Shown here: positions 44,111 through 53,589 of the stretch, one piece after another
Layout: the number at the start of each line of letters is the position of its first letter
How positions within the stretch are numbered: the first letter of the stretch is position 1
NCBI RefSeq assembly: GCF_023734115.1
Contig: NZ_AP025737.1
Location: 1,240,001 to 1,304,000, forward strand
Source: Herbiconiux sp. L3-i23
GTDB taxonomy: Bacteria; Actinomycetota; Actinomycetes; Actinomycetales; Microbacteriaceae
Direction of reading: 5' to 3'
DNA length: 64,000 bases
Notes under the pieces: generated by a model
Told to the model about the DNA's origin: nothing
What the model saw: the letters and a program-made list of their open reading frames with translations, nothing else
Databases searched by the model: none
Made by a program: the position numbers and the translations under genes

Positions 44111-46705
44111 TCAGCAGGCGCGACGCGTGACGGTGACCGTGACGGCGACGTCGGGGCGTGCGGCGGTTCCGGGCGGCGGATCCTGGGCGGTGACGGTTCC
44201 CGGGCCCTCGGCGACGGCCGGGTTCGCCTGGCAGACGCCGCCGGGGACGCTGGTGAAGCCCGCGGCCGCCCACGCGGCGGGGACCGCGGCCGGAGCGAGG
44301 CCGCCGAGGTTCGGCACGGCGCGCAGCGACCCGTTGCTGGTGTACACCGACACGATCGCGCCCTTGCCGGCGGTGCCCGACGGGTTGGTGCCCGTCACGG
44401 TGCCGACCGGCAGCTCGGAGTCCTGCTGGCCGCCGTCCTCGAAGGTGAAGCCGGCTCCCTCGATGATGGCCTTCGCCTGGTCGATGCTGAGGCCGCGCAC
44501 GTCGGGCACCGACACCGTCTGCCCGCGCAGCAGCGCGCTGGACGGGTCGGGGAACGGATCCCCGCCCCACTTGGCGTTCGCGACCGACATCACGCGCGGC
44601 GCGATGCGGTGACGTGCCGTCGCCGCCTCGCCGCTGTCGAAGTCGTACTTGCGCTGGTTCACGAAGCCCGACACGTTGTAGACGCCGACCACCGTCGCGG
44701 CGCGGGTCGTCGCTCCGCTCATCCAGGTGGCGTACGCCTCGTCGGTCGTTCCCGTCTTGCCGAGCGTCGGCGCGTCCGTCGTCAGACGGTTCGCCGTCGA
44801 GGCTCCGGTGCCGCCTTCGAACGCCCGCTGCAGGGCGAATGCGGCCGCCGCGGCGACATCGGGCTCGAGCGCCTTCGTGCAGGTCACCGGAGGGACCGGC
44901 ACGTCACTGCCGTCGGGGGCGACGATCCGCTCGATCGCGATCGGCTCACAGTAGGTGCCGCCCGACGCGATCGTCGCGAAGGCTCCGGCCATCTGCAGCG
45001 GCGCGACCTCGTTGGTGCCGAGCACCGAGGAGGGGTTGCGGGCGAGTTCACCCGTGCCGAGCTCGCCGGTCTCGTAGTTGATGATGGCGTCCTTGTCGGC
45101 GCGGTACACGCCCATCGACGAGGCGGTGTCGCGGATGCCGCAGAGGTCGAGCTGCTTCGACATCGCGATGAAGCCGGTGTTCTTCGAGGTCATCGTGCTC
45201 TGCAGTGCGCTGATGTTGCCGGGGTTGTCGCCCTCGTCGTTGCGGGGGCGCCACGACTCGCCGAGCGTGTAGGTGCCGCCGGGCGAGCACGAGTCCTTCC
45301 AGGTCTGACCCTGGTAGTCGCGCAGCTGCCCGTTGACAGACTCGTTGATGCCGTGGCCCTCTTTCAGCCATTCGAGGAGCGTGAAGATCTTGTACGTCGA
45401 TCCCGGCTGGAAACCGGTCGAGGCGCCGTAGTCGAAGTCGGCGTTGAAGTTCACCGCGGTGCGGGTGTTGTCGACGGCGAGCACCTCGGGGTCGTCGGAG
45501 AAGATCTTGTTCTGCGCCATCGCGCGGATCTTGCCGGTGCCCGGCTCGACGGTGACGACGCTCGCGCCGACGTTGAAGTCGTCGAGGTGCATCGGCACGT
45601 TGTCGTTGATGGCCTGCTCCGCGGCGATCTGCAGGTCGACGTCGAGGGTCGTGTACACGTCGTACCCGGCGGTGACGAAGTTGCGCCACCGCTCGTTCTC
45701 GTCGGCGCCGAAGAACTCGTCGTTCTTGAACACGCGCGTCACGTAGTCGCAGAAGAAGCCGGAGCCGAGCGCGGCGGAGCAGCCGACCGTCGGGGCGTTG
45801 ATCGACGGCTCGACGGGGGCGGCCACCGCGTCGTCGTGCTCCTGCTGGGTGATCATGCCCTCGGAGAGCATGTTGCGCAGGATGTAGTCGCGTCGCTGCT
45901 TGTTGTCCGCGTACCCGTTGGCGGCGCCGTTGGTCTCGCTGTCCGGGTAGTCGAGGCGGAACTTCTCCGGGTTGTTCACGATCGCCATGAGGCTCGCCGC
46001 CTGCGGGAGGCTCGCGTTCGCGGCGGAGGTGCCGAAGTAGTAGTTCGCCGCCGCCTCGATGCCGTAGATGCGGCCGCCGAAGCCCGCGATGTTGAGGTAC
46101 CCCATGAGCACCTCGTCCTTCGAGTAGCGCTTCTCGAGACCGATCGCGTACTTCATCTCCTGGATCTTGCGCGACTCGGTGGTCTCGGTGGCCTTCTCGT
46201 ACGCGGCGGTGATCTCGGCCTGGTCGGTGAGGTCCTTGATCGCGTTCTGGATGTTGACGTTCTTCACGTACTGCTGGGTGATGCTCGACCCGCCCTGGAC
46301 GCTGCCGCCCAGGATGTACGTGTTGAGCACGGCGCGGATGGTGCCCTGCAGGTCGACGCCGCCGTGGTCGTAGTAGCGGGGGTCTTCACCGGCGACGGCG
46401 GCGTCCTTGACGAACCCGTTGACCTGGTCGGCGCTCACCTCGATGCGGTTCTGGTTGTAGAAGTACGCGAGCAGCAGGGGGGAGCCGTCGGAGTTCGTGG
46501 CGTAGATGTTGGTGCGCTGCGACAGCGGCTGGATCTCGAGGTAGTCGGGCAGGTCCTCGAAGATGCCGATGGTGTCGCTCGCGGCGACGCTCGTGAGGGC
46601 GATGGCGGGAGTCACGGCCACGGTCGCGAGGACACCGGCGGCAGCGCTCATGCCGATGAATCCGAGGAGTCCGCCGATGCGGCTGGGGGTACGCGGGAAC
46701 GACAA
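44111..46705 (-). CDS. ponA: Class A penicillin-binding protein with PASTA domains (PonA type)
   Basis: This bifunctional peptidoglycan synthase of 864 residues has a membrane helix near the N-terminus and a GT51 glycosyltransferase domain (GEDPRYYDHGGVD and GGSSITQQYVKN). The transpeptidase domain has GSTYK, SKNTGF and LGKTGTT. Two C-terminal PASTA repeats (from VSVPDVRGLSIDQAKAIIEG) sense or bind muropeptides and lipid II. TTG 46705 is preferred because AAGGGG is seven bases upstream and GFIGMSAAAGVLA follows closely; an in-frame GTG at 46780 would add 25 residues. The protein ends in Cys. Confidence 0.92.
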   Translation of the reverse strand: MSFPRTPSRIGGLLGFIGMSAAAGVLATVAVTPAIALTSVAASDTIGIFEDLPDYLEIQPLSQRTNIYATNSDGSPLLLAYFYNQNRIEVSADQVNGFVKDAAVAGEDPRYYDHGGVDLQGTIRAVLNTYILGGSVQGGSSITQQYVKNVNIQNAIKDLTDQAEITAAYEKATETTESRKIQEMKYAIGLEKRYSKDEVLMGYLNIAGFGGRIYGIEAAANYYFGTSAANASLPQAASLMAIVNNPEKFRLDYPDSETNGAANGYADNKQRRDYILRNMLSEGMITQQEHDDAVAAPVEPSINAPTVGCSAALGSGFFCDYVTRVFKNDEFFGADENERWRNFVTAGYDVYTTLDVDLQIAAEQAINDNVPMHLDDFNVGASVVTVEPGTGKIRAMAQNKIFSDDPEVLAVDNTRTAVNFNADFDYGASTGFQPGSTYKIFTLLEWLKEGHGINESVNGQLRDYQGQTWKDSCSPGGTYTLGESWRPRNDEGDNPGNISALQSTMTSKNTGFIAMSKQLDLCGIRDTASSMGVYRADKDAIINYETGELGTGELARNPSSVLGTNEVAPLQMAGAFATIASGGTYCEPIAIERIVAPDGSDVPVPPVTCTKALEPDVAAAAAFALQRAFEGGTGASTANRLTTDAPTLGKTGTTDEAYATWMSGATTRAATVVGVYNVSGFVNQRKYDFDSGEAATARHRIAPRVMSVANAKWGGDPFPDPSSALLRGQTVSVPDVRGLSIDQAKAIIEGAGFTFEDGGQQDSELPVGTVTGTNPSGTAGKGAIVSVYTSNGSLRAVPNLGGLAPAAVPAAWAAAGFTSVPGGVCQANPAVAEGPGTVTAQDPPPGTAARPDVAVTVTVTRRAC

Positions 46706-46727
46706 AGTAGGGCCCCTTTCGTCGGCA

Positions 46728-46733
46728 AGACTA
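46728..46733 (-). promoter_or_regulatory. Probable -10 element of the class A PBP gene
   Basis: TAGTCT on the minus strand lies 22 bases before TTG 46705. A start about seven bases downstream gives a short leader carrying the GAAAGGGG ribosome binding site, which supports TTG as the start. Confidence 0.4.
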
Positions 46734-46850
46734 GATGTGCGGACAGACGGTTCGGTTTGCGTTCCCGCAATCGTGACCAACCCGTTGCGCGGTGCCGGCG
46801 TCGAAGTCTACGACGCGCGCGTGGCGCCCTCCGCGGCGGCGCGCGGCGAA

Positions 46851-46862
46851 TATCCTGTCCGG
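46851..46862 (+). promoter_or_regulatory. Leaderless -10 element of the carboxypeptidase gene
   Basis: TATCCT (46851-46856) is six bases before GTG 46863, with no ribosome binding site. It decides the start, because the frame stays open about 300 bases upstream. Confidence 0.5.
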
Positions 46863-48110
46863 GTGCCGAGCCGCCCCCGACTGACCCGCGAGCAGATCTA
46901 TCGCCGGCGTCGGATCGCCGCGGTCGTCGCCCTCGTCCTCACCCTCGGCATCGTGTCGGTCGCCGTCTACGTACCGAGCGCGGCGTCGGCCGACGTCCCC
47001 GACGCGGTCGCCGAGGTGACGACTCCGGCGTTCGCGCCGGCGCCCGCCGTGCAGGCCGCGTTCCCCGGATACGGTCGCGGGGCGATCGGCGCCGTCGGCT
47101 TCGACGGCGTGCTCGCCTCGAGCGGCGAGCAGACGCGGTTCCCGATGGCGAGCATCACGAAGGTCGTCACCGCGCTCGTCGTACTGTCCGCGAAGCCGCT
47201 CGCCGAGGGGGAGCAGGGGCCCGAGATCGAGTTCGGACCGGCGGACGTCGACATCTACTACGACGTCCTCGCACAGAACGGCTCGCTGCAGCCGGTGAGC
47301 GACGGCATCGTGATGAGCCAGCGCCAGGTGCTCGAGACGATGCTGATCCCGTCGGCCAACAACTACGCCGAGTCGCTCGCGATCTGGGCGTTCGGCTCGG
47401 TGGACGCCTATCTGCAGGCGGCCCGAGCCTGGCTCGACTCGAAGGGGCTCACCGACACCGTCGTCGTCGACACCAACGGGCTGTCCGCGGGCGATGTCAG
47501 CACCCCCGCGAATCTCGTGGAACTCGGCAAGCTGGCCCTCGCCGATCCGGTGGTCGCGTCGATCGTGTCGACCCGCACCGCGACCGAGCCGTACGTCGGC
47601 GAGATCGACAACACCAACAAGCTGCTCGGCATCGCGGGCGTCGACGGCATCAAGACCGGCACCACCGACGAGGCCGGCGCCTGCCTGCTGTTCTCCACGG
47701 ATGTGCAGGTGGGGGCGAGCTCGGTCACGGTCGTCGGGGTGATCCTCGGCGCCGACACCCATCCCGAGCTGAACGAGTCGGTGCTCGCCCTGCTCGAGTC
47801 GGTGACGCCCGGGTTCCGTGAGGTGACGCTGACCACCGCCGGCCAGCAGTACGGCAGCTACACCACGGCCTGGGGTGAGACCGCCGTCGCCGTGGCGGGG
47901 GAGACCCGCACCGTGCTCACCTACTCGGACGAGCCCATCGTCGCGGCGGTCGCCGCGTCGCCGGTCGAATCCGGCGCGGCGGGCACCGATGTCGGATCCG
48001 TCACGTTCACCGTCGGCGACGAGCAGGTCACCGTGCCGCTGCTGCTCGACCAGGCCGTCGACGCCCCCGACTTCTGGTGGCGCATGTCGAACCCGCCGTG
48101 GAGCAGATAG
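46863..48110 (+). CDS. dacA: D-alanyl-D-alanine carboxypeptidase (PBP5/DacA family)
   Basis: This 415-residue exported serine peptidase trims the terminal D-Ala of peptidoglycan stem peptides. A basic start and one hydrophobic segment (about 20-43) form a signal or anchor. The penicillin-binding motifs are SITK (about 97-100), SANNYAESL and IKTGTTDEAGACLLF. The C-terminal half lacks the amphipathic anchor of E. coli PBP5 and continues into a beta-rich domain. It is divergent from the class A PBP gene, so both cell wall enzymes may respond to shared control at 46706-46862. Confidence 0.92.
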   Translation: MPSRPRLTREQIYRRRRIAAVVALVLTLGIVSVAVYVPSAASADVPDAVAEVTTPAFAPAPAVQAAFPGYGRGAIGAVGFDGVLASSGEQTRFPMASITKVVTALVVLSAKPLAEGEQGPEIEFGPADVDIYYDVLAQNGSLQPVSDGIVMSQRQVLETMLIPSANNYAESLAIWAFGSVDAYLQAARAWLDSKGLTDTVVVDTNGLSAGDVSTPANLVELGKLALADPVVASIVSTRTATEPYVGEIDNTNKLLGIAGVDGIKTGTTDEAGACLLFSTDVQVGASSVTVVGVILGADTHPELNESVLALLESVTPGFREVTLTTAGQQYGSYTTAWGETAVAVAGETRTVLTYSDEPIVAAVAASPVESGAAGTDVGSVTFTVGDEQVTVPLLLDQAVDAPDFWWRMSNPPWSR

Positions 48111-48162
48111 CGTCCCGCTCCTCCTGGGCTCACCCCTCCTGGGCTCGCTGCACTCGAGCCCT

Positions 48163-48957
48163 CTACTCCTGAGGGCCGTCCACGCGGAACGGCACCGCTT
48201 CGGGGCGCTTCGGCAGGATGTTGTCGCCCGACGACACGCGCCGGATACGGCGCATCACCCACGGGACGAAGTACTCGCGCGCCCAGACGAGGTCCTCGGT
48301 GCGGGCATGACGCCAGCTGGAGCGCGGCAGCGGCTCGGGGCGCATCGGCTCGAGGTCGTTCTCGACGTGCAGGGTGTCGAGCACCATGCGGGCGACCGTG
48401 TGGTGTCCGAGCGAGTTGAGGTGCAGGCGGTCGCGGTCCCACATCCGCGCGTCCTGCACCTCGGTGAGCGCCCACTGGTCGGCGACCAGTGCGTCGTACT
48501 TCTTGGCCTCGCGGCGCAGGTTCTCGTTGTAGATCGCGACCTTGCCGCGGATGCGCGAGAAGACGGGCGAGAATCCGACGTCGACGCCGGTGAAGATCAC
48601 GACGGTGGCGCCGGTCGCCGCGAGTCGTTCGAGCGCCGCCCCGAACTGGCGGGCGAGCGCGTCGGGCTCGGTGCCGGGCCGGATGACGTCGTTGCCACCC
48701 GCCGAGATGGTGATCAGGTCGGGTTTCAGCGCGATCGCCGGGTCGATCTGCTCGGCGACGATCTGCGCGAGCAGCTTGCCGCGCACGGCGAGGTTGGCGT
48801 AGGCGAAGTCGGGGGTGTCGCGGGCGAGGACCTCGGCGACGCGGTCGGCCCATCCGCGATGACCGCCGGGGCTTCCGGGCTCGGGGTCGCCGATGCCTTC
48901 GGTGAACGAATCGCCGATCGCGACGTATCGCTGCCACGGGTGAACCGTCGTCGTCAT
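48163..48957 (-). CDS. SGNH/GDSL family hydrolase
   Basis: This 264-residue esterase-like protein shows the four SGNH blocks: AIGDSFTEG with the catalytic Ser (block I), the glycine in ANLAVRGK (block II), SAGGNDVIRPG (block III), and DRDRLHLNSLGHH with catalytic Asp and His (block V). There is no signal peptide, so it is probably cytosolic. The substrate could be an acyl ester of a lipid, sugar or peptide and cannot be named. ATG 48957 has CGGAGG five bases upstream. It converges with the carboxypeptidase gene and diverges from the helicase gene. Confidence 0.9.
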   Translation of the reverse strand: MTTTVHPWQRYVAIGDSFTEGIGDPEPGSPGGHRGWADRVAEVLARDTPDFAYANLAVRGKLLAQIVAEQIDPAIALKPDLITISAGGNDVIRPGTEPDALARQFGAALERLAATGATVVIFTGVDVGFSPVFSRIRGKVAIYNENLRREAKKYDALVADQWALTEVQDARMWDRDRLHLNSLGHHTVARMVLDTLHVENDLEPMRPEPLPRSSWRHARTEDLVWAREYFVPWVMRRIRRVSSGDNILPKRPEAVPFRVDGPQE

Positions 48958-49121
48958 GACACCTCCGAGAGCCCCTCCGGCCGACACGCCGAAGTCGAAC
49001 TCCTCCATCTTGCTCCTCGCGCGCACGTTCCGGGCACGGGGGCCCGCCGGAACGTGCGTTCCCGCCCGGAACGCCCTCGTCGAGGGGGAGGAGGTCGGGG
49101 GCGCCGGTACTATTTGATCGA

Positions 49122-50993
49122 GTGAGCCAGCCCCAACTCTTCGACCCCGACTCGGGGTCGCGCGCAGGCTCACCGCCCTCCTCCGGCACGTCGACGGCCG
49201 CCGCGGACGGCACCCACGACACCACCACGCACGCGTGGACCGAGGGGCTCTCTCCGTCGTTCCCCGAGCGCGCCGCGTGGGGCACGGCAGGCAAGCTGCG
49301 GCAGTGGCAGCAGGAGGCGCTCACCGCCTACTTCGAGCGCGAGCCCCGCGACTTCCTCGCGGCGGCGACGCCCGGCGCCGGCAAGACGACCTTCGCCCTG
49401 CGCCTCGCGAAAGAGCTGCTGACCCGCGGCGACGTCGACCGGGTGACCGTCGTCGCCCCCACCGAGCACCTCAAGCGGCAGTGGGCCGACGCCGCCGAGC
49501 GCGTCGCCATCCACCTCGATCCCTCGTTCCGCAACAAGGACCGCTGGTACGGCCGGCACTTCCACGGCATCGCCGTCACCTACGCCCAGGTCGTCGCCGA
49601 CGCCGCGTTGCACCGCACCCTCACCGAGCAAGGGCGCTCGCTGGTCATCCTCGACGAGGTGCACCACGGCGGCGACGCGCTCAGCTGGGGCGACGCGATC
49701 CGCGAGGCGTTCGAACCCGCGACGCGGCGCCTGTCGCTGTCGGGGACCCCGTTCCGCTCGGACACCGCGTCCATCCCGTTCGTCGAGTACGCGCCCGACA
49801 AGCACGGCATCCGCGTCTCCCGCACCGACTACGCGTACGGCTACGACCGTGCGCTCAGCGACGGCGTCGTCCGCCCCGTCATCTTCATGGTCTACGCCGG
49901 TCACATGCGCTGGCGCACTTCGGCCGGTGAGGAGATGGAGGCGAAGCTCGGCGAGGGCAACACGAAGGACATCACCTCGCAGGCGTGGCGCACGGCGCTC
50001 GACCCGCAGGGGGAGTGGATCCCGTCGGTGCTGCGCGCCGCCGACATGCGCCTCACCGAGGTGCGCCGCGGCGTGCCCGACGCGGGCGGACTCATCATCG
50101 CCACCGACCAGTTCGTCGCCCGCGCCTACGCGCGCATCCTCGAGGAGATCTCGGGCGAGGAGGTCACGGTCGTGCTCTCGGACGACAAGGGAGCGTCCGC
50201 CCGCATCGCCGAGTACGCCGAGAACACGAAGCGTTGGATGGTCGCGGTGCGCATGGTGTCGGAAGGCGTCGACATCCCGCGCCTCGCCGTCGGCGTCTAC
50301 GCGACCTCGTCCTCGACCCCGCTGTTCTTCGCCCAGGCCATCGGACGGTTCGTCCGCGCCCGTCGTCGCGGCGAGACGGCGTCGGTCTTCCTGCCCAACG
50401 TGCCGAGCCTCATGGCGCTCGCGAACAGCATGGAGGTGCAGCGCGACCACGCGCTCGACCGCCGCGACTCCGATGAGAACCCGAACGGGCCCGGCCTCGA
50501 GGACGGCCTGCTCGAGGCGGCCAACCGCAGCGACAAGGCCTCCGACGCGCTCACCCAGGAGTTCGACTTCCAAGCGGTCAGCTCCGATGCGACCTTCGAC
50601 CGGGTGCTCTACGAGGGCGGCGAGTTCGGCTTCGAAGCCGAGAGCGGCAGCCTCGAGGAGCTCGACTTCATCGGCATCCCGGGACTGCTCGAACCGGAGC
50701 AGGTCCGCGACCTGTTGCGCCATCGACAGTCACGGCAGGAGCATCGGCGCTCCGAGAAGCCGCAGCGCGAGGCGGGATCGGCGGAGCCGGCGCCGATGTA
50801 CCGCAACCTGAAAGAGCAGCGCACGCTGCTCAACAGTCTCGTCGGCCTGTGGGCGAAGACGACGGGTGAGAGCCACGCGATGATCCACGGCGAGCTGCGC
50901 CGCATCTGCGGCGGCCCCGCCGTCGCCCAGGCGAGCGTGACTCAATTGCAGTCGCGGATCGAGCTGCTGCGCAAGCGGCTCGGCGGCCACTGA
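49122..50993 (+). CDS. DEAD/DEAH-type helicase (superfamily 2)
   Basis: This 623-residue SF2 helicase has motif I ATPGAGKTT (about 82-90), motif II DEVHH, motif III SGTPF, and motif VI QAIGRFVRARR. The layout resembles XPB/RAD25-like and type III restriction-type helicases. A C-terminal region of about 200 residues with no recognised domain (GLLEPEQVRDLLRHRQSRQEHRR) follows. A GTG at 49122 is used. It lies directly upstream of the Pyr_excise-like gene on the same strand (42-base gap), which hints at DNA repair, but no partner is proven. Confidence 0.88.
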   Translation: MSQPQLFDPDSGSRAGSPPSSGTSTAAADGTHDTTTHAWTEGLSPSFPERAAWGTAGKLRQWQQEALTAYFEREPRDFLAAATPGAGKTTFALRLAKELLTRGDVDRVTVVAPTEHLKRQWADAAERVAIHLDPSFRNKDRWYGRHFHGIAVTYAQVVADAALHRTLTEQGRSLVILDEVHHGGDALSWGDAIREAFEPATRRLSLSGTPFRSDTASIPFVEYAPDKHGIRVSRTDYAYGYDRALSDGVVRPVIFMVYAGHMRWRTSAGEEMEAKLGEGNTKDITSQAWRTALDPQGEWIPSVLRAADMRLTEVRRGVPDAGGLIIATDQFVARAYARILEEISGEEVTVVLSDDKGASARIAEYAENTKRWMVAVRMVSEGVDIPRLAVGVYATSSSTPLFFAQAIGRFVRARRRGETASVFLPNVPSLMALANSMEVQRDHALDRRDSDENPNGPGLEDGLLEAANRSDKASDALTQEFDFQAVSSDATFDRVLYEGGEFGFEAESGSLEELDFIGIPGLLEPEQVRDLLRHRQSRQEHRRSEKPQREAGSAEPAPMYRNLKEQRTLLNSLVGLWAKTTGESHAMIHGELRRICGGPAVAQASVTQLQSRIELLRKRLGGH

Positions 50994-51035
50994 CGCCTCA
51001 TCGGCACTGATCGGAAGCAGGGGAGACACTGGAGC

Positions 51036-51872
51036 ATGCAGACCTTCCTGCCGTACGCCGATCTCGACGCGAGCATGGCCGTCCTCGATCAGGCGAGGCT
51101 CGGCAAGCAGAGGGTGGAGACGCTGCAGGTGCTGCGCGCGTCGCTGCTGCCGACCTACGGGTGGCAGTCCCACCCGGTCACGCAGATGTGGCGGGGGTTC
51201 CTGCCGGGGCTCACCGCGTACGGGCTGGCGAACGTGCGGGAGTGGACGGCGCGAGGTCACGTCGACACGACGGCGGAGCTGATCCGCGAGTTCGCCCCCG
51301 AGGTCGACGGGCTCGACCAGGCGGAGCTCGAGCGGCGCGGCCTGCTGCCGCCGTGGTTCGGCGACGACGCCGTGCACCGCAGCCATCGGTCGAATCTGAT
51401 CCGCAAGGACGAGGCGTTCTATGCGCCGCAGTTCCCGGGCACCCCGGGGGATCTCGACTACTTCTGGCCCGGCGTCCCCGCGGGCGCCGACCGGGTCGCC
51501 GTCGAGGGCGACGATGTCCGGATCCTGCGCGCCGCGACTCTGCACGAGGTGGACCACTGGCGTGAGGACGGCCTCATCGCGATCGGCGAGCGGTCGCCGC
51601 GCGGCAAGGAGACGCCGGTCTGGCGGGCGCAGGTGCAGACCTTCCTCGAGGAACTGACTCCCGGGACCTCCGTCGGAGTGCTGGTCGGCAACGGGCAGTT
51701 CATCGCGCAGGCGGAAGTACTGGGCGAGCCCCAGGCCCTCGTCTCCGAAGGCGGGGACGCGTTCTTCGCCCGGGCCGCCGCCTTCGCGGGCGACTGGGTG
51801 CGCGCCGACTTCGCCGTGCCCGCGCAGCTGCAGGACCCGCGCTCGCTGTTCAGCGCGGCCCTGCGCCGCTGA
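51036..51872 (+). CDS. MSMEG_6728-like protein with pyrimidine-dimer glycosylase-like N-terminus
   Basis: This is a 278-residue protein. Its N-terminus (MQTFLPYADLDASMAVLDQ, RLGKQRVETLQVL, GWQSHPVTQMWRG) matches the family annotated as pyrimidine dimer DNA glycosylase/endonuclease V (Pyr_excise). The middle (HRSHRSNLIRKDEAFYAPQFPG) is typical of the actinobacterial MSMEG_6728 branch. The C-terminal 110 residues are not assigned to a domain. Repair activity is a family label rather than proven function here. It follows the helicase gene closely on the same strand, with GGAG before ATG 51036. Confidence 0.8.
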   Translation: MQTFLPYADLDASMAVLDQARLGKQRVETLQVLRASLLPTYGWQSHPVTQMWRGFLPGLTAYGLANVREWTARGHVDTTAELIREFAPEVDGLDQAELERRGLLPPWFGDDAVHRSHRSNLIRKDEAFYAPQFPGTPGDLDYFWPGVPAGADRVAVEGDDVRILRAATLHEVDHWREDGLIAIGERSPRGKETPVWRAQVQTFLEELTPGTSVGVLVGNGQFIAQAEVLGEPQALVSEGGDAFFARAAAFAGDWVRADFAVPAQLQDPRSLFSAALRR

Positions 51873-51913
51873 CCGCCGCGAGCTCGGTGTCGTTCTCGCT
51901 GCTCGGTGTCGTT

Positions 51914-52774
51914 CTAGCTGAGCGTCGCGAGCAGCGACGGGAGCTCGTCGAGCAGTTCGCGGGCGAGGAAGCCGAGCGGGCCCATGCGCTGCGCCAACCG
52001 GTCGCCCGCTTGCGCGTGCAGGTAGCTGGCCCACAACGCCGCCGTGGCGGGGTCGGCGCCGCGTCCGGTGAGACCGGCGAGCGCACCGGCGAGCACGTCG
52101 CCGCTGCCCGACGTCCCGAGGCCCGGCCCGCCGTCCTCGACCCGCCAGAGCCCGCCGTCCTGGTCGGCGATGACGCCGTGACAGGTGACGACCGCGCCGT
52201 ACCGCTCGGCGATCTCGGGGATGTCGCGCTCGAGGTCGTCGACGTCCCGATCGAGCAGTAGGGCGGCCTCCGTCTCGTTCGGGGTCAGCAGGATCCGGCC
52301 GCGCAGTCCGTCGACCACGCCCGGATCGCGGGCGAGGGCGCCGAGCGCGAAGGCGTCGAGCACCACGCGGGTCTCATCGCCGACCGCCGGCACGAGCGCC
52401 GCGAGCAGCGCCTGCGTCTCGTCGATGTCGTCGAGACCGGGGCCGAAGAGCACGCAGTCGGTGTCGGCGCTGTCGCGCAGCCGGTCAATCGACGAGGCGG
52501 ACACGGATCCGCCCTCCGTCTCCTCGAGGTCGATCACTCCGGCCTCGGGGAACGATACGGCGAGTGCGGGCGCGCTCGACACGGCGACGCCGATGGTGAG
52601 ACGGCCCGCGCCGACGCGGAGCGCGGCGAGGCCGGCGAGGGCGGCGGCGCCCGGCGTCTTACGGGCGCCGCCGACGATGAGGACGTCGCCGCGGTCGCGC
52701 TTCGATCCGCCGGGCTCGGGAAGCGGCCGGCCGCGCAGCAGCGCGGCGGTGACGGTCTCAGGGGTGCGTATCAT
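51914..52774 (-). CDS. nnrD: ADP-dependent NAD(P)H-hydrate dehydratase NnrD
   Basis: This 286-residue ribokinase-fold enzyme repairs hydrated NADH and NADPH using ADP or ATP. The motifs are GDVLIVGGARKTPGAAALAGLAALRVGAGRL (key parts GGARKTPGA and RVGAGRLT), ILLTPNETEA, and GLGTSGSGDVLAGALAGLTG, the phosphate-binding anion hole. The epimerase domain NnrE found fused in some bacteria is absent. ATG 52774 overlaps the end of the histidine phosphatase gene by 17 bases, so the two are probably cotranscribed, phosphatase first. Confidence 0.93.
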   Translation of the reverse strand: MIRTPETVTAALLRGRPLPEPGGSKRDRGDVLIVGGARKTPGAAALAGLAALRVGAGRLTIGVAVSSAPALAVSFPEAGVIDLEETEGGSVSASSIDRLRDSADTDCVLFGPGLDDIDETQALLAALVPAVGDETRVVLDAFALGALARDPGVVDGLRGRILLTPNETEAALLLDRDVDDLERDIPEIAERYGAVVTCHGVIADQDGGLWRVEDGGPGLGTSGSGDVLAGALAGLTGRGADPATAALWASYLHAQAGDRLAQRMGPLGFLARELLDELPSLLATLS

Positions 52775-53492
52775 CGGGTTCTCCGCTGTGTTCGGTGACG
52801 TCGGCGTCGTGCCGCGTCAGGTGCTCGACCTCGTTGACGGACTCCGCCCACCAGGCGCCGTCGCGGGGGAGGAGGCGGGTGAGCGCGGCGTTCGGCATCG
52901 GGTTTCGGCGTACCTCGTCGAGCAGATCCCTCTCCTCGATCCGCTCGGCGACGTAGCGGATGACCGAGGTGACCGCGTCGTGGCTGACCACGAGCACACG
53001 AAGCCCGGCGGCGTCGACGGTGATCTCGGAGAGCACCGACCGCACCCGCAGGGCGACGTCGGCCCACGACTCGCCGCCCGGCGGCCGGTAGTAGAACTTG
53101 CCGAGGAACGCTCGGCGCTCGGCCTCCTCGGGCAGCAGCACGTCGACGCCGTGAGAGGTGAGTCCGTCGAGGATGCCGAGCTCGCGGTCGCGCAGCCGCT
53201 CGTCCACCCGGACCGGCAGGTCGAGGCCCGCCGTCTCGAGGGCGATCGCGGCGGTCTCGCGGGCTCGCGCGTACGACGACACCCACACCGCCTGCGGTGC
53301 TCGGTCGGGGCCCAACTCGCGCAGGTGGTGGCCGATCGCCTCGGCCTGCTCGCGCCCCGTCGCGGTCAGCACGACGTCGGGGTCGCGGGCCGGGCGGTCG
53401 ATGCGCTCTGCGCCGGCCCGCTCGGCGTCGCCCGCGGCGACGTTCGCCTCGCTCTCGCCATGGCGGGTGAGGAGGAGTTCGACAGCGCCCAT
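52758..53492 (-). CDS. Histidine phosphatase family protein
   Basis: This 244-residue phosphoglycerate mutase-like phosphatase has the catalytic RHGESEAN near its N-terminus (about 10-17), a second arginine in SSYARARETAA, the acid in DRELGILDG, and the second histidine in VVSHDAV. Family members act on phosphosugars, nucleotides or phosphoproteins; the substrate is unknown. ATG 53492 is chosen because TATCGT lies six bases upstream, a leaderless arrangement. It overlaps nnrD, which suggests a two-gene unit. Confidence 0.88.
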   Translation of the reverse strand: MGAVELLLTRHGESEANVAAGDAERAGAERIDRPARDPDVVLTATGREQAEAIGHHLRELGPDRAPQAVWVSSYARARETAAIALETAGLDLPVRVDERLRDRELGILDGLTSHGVDVLLPEEAERRAFLGKFYYRPPGGESWADVALRVRSVLSEITVDAAGLRVLVVSHDAVTSVIRYVAERIEERDLLDEVRRNPMPNAALTRLLPRDGAWWAESVNEVEHLTRHDADVTEHSGEPDDTHP

Positions 53493-53504
53493 GCGGCGAC
53501 GATA
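53493..53504 (-). promoter_or_regulatory. Leaderless -10 element of the histidine phosphatase gene
   Basis: TATCGT on the minus strand (53504 to 53499) is exactly six bases before ATG 53492. Confidence 0.5.
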
Positions 53505-53577
53505 GTCGAGCACCCCGACGGCCGCTGGACGGTGGCCGGACGTCTGCTGAACGAGGTGCCGGTCGGTCGAAGTTTGC

Positions 53578-53589
53578 GAGAATCGAGCG
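53578..53589 (+). promoter_or_regulatory. Leaderless -10 element of the VIT1 gene
   Basis: GAGAAT (53578-53583) is six bases before GTG 53590. It matches four consensus -10 positions. Confidence 0.35.

Noticed and set aside
46706-46780. An extra 25-residue N-terminus on the class A PBP from GTG 46780.
   Set aside because: The likely -10 (46728-46733) lies inside this extension, and a ribosome binding site is placed for TTG 46705.
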